This document shows positions 61,108 through 64,000 of a stretch of 64,000 nt of DNA, in pieces. Every line of letters starts with the position of its first letter. Positions within the stretch are counted from its first letter, which is position 1. The notes below the pieces were generated by a model. It saw nothing but the letters and a program-made list of their open reading frames with translations, made no database searches and was not told the DNA's origin. The position numbers and the translations under genes were made by a program. The DNA comes from Burkholderia cepacia. Its GTDB lineage: Bacteria > Pseudomonadota > Gammaproteobacteria > Burkholderiales > Burkholderiaceae. The stretch lies in contig NZ_CP073638.1 of assembly GCF_029962485.1 (NCBI RefSeq), forward strand, positions 310,001 through 374,000, read 5' to 3'.

Positions 61108-62028
61108 TCAGGTGAGGCGGTACGCGCGGCCGGGTGTCACTTCGGCCGGCAGCGGCTCGCGGTTCAGTTCGAGCAGCGTGCGCTCGATCTGCCGCGTCAT
61201 CGCATCGAGCGCGAGATGGTTCGGCCCGTCACCGAACGGCTCGGCGATCGCATGTGCGATAGCGTCGAGCGCGATCAGCGTATAGGCGACGAACACCGTG
61301 ACGAACGGCGTCGCCGCGCCGATCGAGTCGACGAGGCCGAACGGCAGCAGCACGCAGTACGCATAGATGGTCCGGTGCAGCAGCACGTCGTATGAAAACG
61401 GGATCGGCGTCGATGCGATCCGTTCGCAGCCGCTGACCATCGACACGAGATCGTCGAGGCGCGCATCGAGCATCCACAGGCGTGTGTCCGCGAGGCGGCC
61501 CGCATCGGCGCGTGCGGCGAATGCTTCGCGCAGCGCGTGCACGATGACGACCGGGCGGAACTGCGAACCGGCGATGCGCGCATAAGTGGCCTCGTCGAGC
61601 AGCCCGCGCAGATCGACGGCCGGATCGGTGCCACGCAGTTGATGCTTGAGCGCATAGACGAATGCGACGACCGTGCGCACGAAGGCGCGCCGCGACGCAT
61701 CGTCACGGTCGACCGCGCCGTAGCAGAGCGCCTGCGAGACCAGCGTGCGCGTGGCGGTCAGTACGCCGCCCCACAGTTGCCGGCCCTCGCGGTAGCGTTC
61801 GTAGCTCGCGTTGTTGCGAAACCCGGCGAAGATCGCCAGCGTGAGGCCGATCAGCGTGAACGGCGTCGGGTTCAGCGGCACCTTCTCGCCGAGCACGCGG
61901 CCGCCGCCCCACACCGCGACGAGGCTGATCGCGAGCGTCAGCACGAGCTGCGGCAGGATGGTCGGCAGCACCGAGCCGTTCCAGACGAGCAGCATCCGCA
62001 GCCAGTGCTCGCGCGGACGAACGATCAT
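61108..62028 (-). CDS. Bestrophin family anion channel
   Basis: Membrane protein of 306 aa: NGSVLPTILPQLVLTLAISLVAVW (helix 1), PFTLIGLTLAIFAGFRNNASYERYREGRQLWGGVLTATRTL, and AYCVLLPFGLVDSIGAATPFVTVFVAYTLIALDAIAHAIAEPFG. FRNNASYERYREGR is the bestrophin/YneE signature. It forms a pentameric channel for chloride or other ions. It starts 12 bases after the stop of the molybdoenzyme gene, so both are probably on one transcript. It converges with the FUSC gene. Confidence 0.88.
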   Translation of the reverse strand: MIVRPREHWLRMLLVWNGSVLPTILPQLVLTLAISLVAVWGGGRVLGEKVPLNPTPFTLIGLTLAIFAGFRNNASYERYREGRQLWGGVLTATRTLVSQALCYGAVDRDDASRRAFVRTVVAFVYALKHQLRGTDPAVDLRGLLDEATYARIAGSQFRPVVIVHALREAFAARADAGRLADTRLWMLDARLDDLVSMVSGCERIASTPIPFSYDVLLHRTIYAYCVLLPFGLVDSIGAATPFVTVFVAYTLIALDAIAHAIAEPFGDGPNHLALDAMTRQIERTLLELNREPLPAEVTPGRAYRLT

Positions 62029-62040
62029 CGTCGCGCTCCG

Positions 62041-64000
62041 TCAGGCGGCGATCGACGCCGGCGCGGCCGCGCGATGCAGCAGCACGGGCACCGACTTCGA
62101 CGTCGGCGTGTTGCACACGTCGCCGACGCTGTCGAGCGGCACGAGCGGGTTGGTTTCCGGGTAGTACGCACCGATGCAGCCGCGCGGGATGTCGTACTCG
62201 ACGAGCAGGAAGCCGTCGGCGCGCCGCTCGATGCCGTCGTGCCACACGGTTTCCATGTCGACCCATTCGCCGGCCTTCAGGCCGAGCATCGCGAGATCGT
62301 CGCGGTTGGCGAACACCACGCGGCGCTGGCCGAACACGCCGCGATAGCGGTCGTCGAGCCCGTAGACGGTCGTGTTGTACTGGTCGTGCGAGCGCGTCGT
62401 CATCAGCGTCATCAGCCGTTCGCCGTGCAGCGCGCGGGCGCGCTGGATCGGCGTGTCGGTCGGCAATGCGTGCGCGATGAAGTTCGCCTTGCCCGTCGGC
62501 GTGAGCCATTCACGGTCGCGCGACGCGACGCGCAGGTGGAAGCCGCCCGGCCGCGCGATACGCGTGTTGTAGTCGTAGAAGCCGTCGAGCGTCGCCTCGA
62601 TCGCGTCGCGGATCTTCGCGTAGTCGTCCTTGTACGCGAGCCAGTCGATCTTGCCGCTGCCGAACAGCGCATGGCCCATGTGCGCGACGATGGCAGGCTC
62701 CGACATCAGGTTCGGCGAAGCCGGCTTGTTCATCCCGTACGAAACGTGGACCATGCTCATCGAATCCTCGACCGTCACGCCTTGCGCGACGTTGTCCTGC
62801 AGGTCGATCTCGGTGCGGCCGAGCGTCGGCAGGATCAGCGCGTCGCGGCCGTGGATCAGGTGGCTGCGGTTCAGCTTGGTCGTGATGTGCACCGACAGAT
62901 CGCAACGGCGCATGCCTTCCCACGTGCGCGGCGTGTCGGGCGTCGCCATCGCGAAGTTGCCGCCGAGGCCGATCAGCACCTTCACGTGGCCCTCGAGCAT
63001 CCCTTCGATCGTCTCGACCACGTCGTAGCCGTGGTGGCGCGGCGGTTCGAAGTCGAACACGTGGCCGAGGCGGTCGAGGAACGCCTGCGACGGTTTTTCC
63101 TCGATGCCGACCGTGCGGTTGCCCTGCACGTTCGAGTGGCCGCGCACCGGGCACAGGCCCGCGCCGGGGCGGCCGATGTTGCCGCGCATCAGCATCAGGT
63201 TGGTCAGCATCTGCACGGTCGCGACCGAATGCTTGTGCTGCGTGATGCCCATGCCCCACGTCGCGATCACGCGTTCGCTGCGCGCATAGAGCTGCGCGAG
63301 GCTGTCGATCTGCTCGTACGGCACGCCGCTTTCGGCGGTCAGCGCGGACCAGCTTTCGGCGCGAAGATCGTCGGCGAACGCGTCGAAGCCGGCCGTGTGC
63401 TCGCCGATGAACGCGGTGTCGAGCACACGCGGCGCACCGGCGGCGCGCGCGGCATCGTCGAGTTCGAGCACGCGCTTCGCCATCCCCTTGATCAGCGCGA
63501 AATCGCCGCCGATCGTCGGCTGGATGAACGTCGACGCGATCTTCGTGCCCGACATCGTCAGCATCTCGATGGGGCTTTGCGGATCGGCGAAGCGTTCGAG
63601 GCCGCGCTCCTTCAGCGGGTTGATCGAGACGATCGTCGCGCCGCGCTTCGCGCATTCGCGCAACTCGCCCATCATCCGCGGGTGGTTGGTCGCGGGGTTC
63701 TGGCCGAAGATCAGCAGCGTGTCCGCGTGCTCGAAATCGTCGAGCGTGACGGTGCCCTTGCCGACGCCGACCGAGGCCGGCAGCCCGCGGCTCGTCGCCT
63801 CGTGGCACATGTTCGAGCAGTCGGGGAAGTTGTTCGTGCCGTACAGGCGCACCAGCAACTGGTACAGGAACGCCGCTTCGTTGCTCGCGCGGCCGGACGT
63901 GTAGAACGCGGCCTGGTTCGGGTCGGGCAACGCGCGCAGGTGGCGCGCGATCAGTTCGAACGCGTCGTCCCATGCGATCGGCACGTAGCGGTCGGTTTGC
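62041..64000 (-). CDS. FdhF/YdeP-type molybdopterin oxidoreductase (N-terminus outside window)
   Basis: C-terminal ~650 residues; the frame stays open to the right edge (QTDRYVPIAWDDAFELIARHL). Signatures of the alpha-subunit family: NFPDCSNMCHEATSRGLPASVGVGKGTVTL, LLIFGQNPATNHPRMM, GMGITQHKHSVATVQMLTNLMLMRGNIGRPGAGLCPVRGHSNVQGNRT, and the C-terminal cofactor domain LMTLMTTRSHDQYNTTVYGLDDRYRGV. This is the YdeP (acid-resistance) group rather than true formate dehydrogenase; no Sec/Cys ligand can be judged because it may be in the missing part. The bestrophin gene follows by 12 bases. Confidence 0.88.
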   Translation of the reverse strand, partial: QTDRYVPIAWDDAFELIARHLRALPDPNQAAFYTSGRASNEAAFLYQLLVRLYGTNNFPDCSNMCHEATSRGLPASVGVGKGTVTLDDFEHADTLLIFGQNPATNHPRMMGELRECAKRGATIVSINPLKERGLERFADPQSPIEMLTMSGTKIASTFIQPTIGGDFALIKGMAKRVLELDDAARAAGAPRVLDTAFIGEHTAGFDAFADDLRAESWSALTAESGVPYEQIDSLAQLYARSERVIATWGMGITQHKHSVATVQMLTNLMLMRGNIGRPGAGLCPVRGHSNVQGNRTVGIEEKPSQAFLDRLGHVFDFEPPRHHGYDVVETIEGMLEGHVKVLIGLGGNFAMATPDTPRTWEGMRRCDLSVHITTKLNRSHLIHGRDALILPTLGRTEIDLQDNVAQGVTVEDSMSMVHVSYGMNKPASPNLMSEPAIVAHMGHALFGSGKIDWLAYKDDYAKIRDAIEATLDGFYDYNTRIARPGGFHLRVASRDREWLTPTGKANFIAHALPTDTPIQRARALHGERLMTLMTTRSHDQYNTTVYGLDDRYRGVFGQRRVVFANRDDLAMLGLKAGEWVDMETVWHDGIERRADGFLLVEYDIPRGCIGAYYPETNPLVPLDSVGDVCNTPTSKSVPVLLHRAAAPASIAA

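Noticed and set aside
1..64000. CRISPR arrays, IS elements, integrases, tRNA or rRNA genes
   Set aside because: No regularly spaced long repeats, transposase-like proteins or structural RNA signatures were seen.
62041..64000. Classical formate dehydrogenase
   Set aside because: The visible signatures fit the YdeP-like group, and no formate dehydrogenase partner subunits are adjacent.

Overview
The window is GC-rich (roughly two-thirds GC), densely coded chromosomal DNA of a beta-proteobacterium, most likely Burkholderia, probably of the B. cepacia complex. The evidence is the codon bias, a Burkholderia-type porin, nine LysR regulators (one broken), DHA2 efflux pumps, a PenA-like class A beta-lactamase homologue and many accessory metabolic genes. 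The mix is typical of a secondary chromosome, but that is inference. I see no rRNA, tRNA, IS element, phage or CRISPR.

Layout. 1-13.4 kb: end of an agmatinase gene; a LysR/NADP-reductase divergent pair; an SsuA-type sulfonate-binding protein; a PAT acetyltransferase/MerR pair; a LysR/quinone oxidoreductase pair; a DHA2 pump with a clear sigma-70 promoter; a chemotaxis receptor; a NERD-nuclease/helicase fusion; and an HTH protein with a degenerate receiver domain. 13.5-30.9 kb: mostly redox enzymes beside divergent LysR genes (flavin oxidoreductase, K+ channel, NmrA-like, SDR, FAD monooxygenase, YcaC-like hydrolase plus pirin), then an OpgC-like acyltransferase with an esterase, a porin, an aldo/keto reductase and a TauE-type exporter. 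31-35 kb: a large orphan lipoprotein under LacI-type operator palindromes, a SnoaL-like protein and a LysR pseudogene with two frameshifts.

35.2-46.4 kb is themed on the cell wall. On the plus strand are a LysM/LytM lipoprotein of NlpD type without zinc ligands, a class A beta-lactamase homologue that has lost its catalytic Ser, Lys and SDN residues, and an AmpR/GcvA-like LysR gene. On the minus strand is a complete RpiR regulator - DdpX D-Ala-D-Ala dipeptidase - DdpABCDF-like peptide ABC transporter operon. A close paralogue of its binding protein stands alone near 54 kb.

46.5-64 kb: a hipBA toxin-antitoxin module preceded by three 26-bp-phased operator repeats; a Tat-exported oxalate decarboxylase followed by a Mn transporter (its product supplies the metal the enzyme needs); a methyltransferase/glycosyltransferase pair; small secreted proteins; a second DHA2 pump; a LysR/FUSC divergent pair; a bestrophin channel; and the 3' part of an FdhF/YdeP-type molybdoenzyme running off the right edge.
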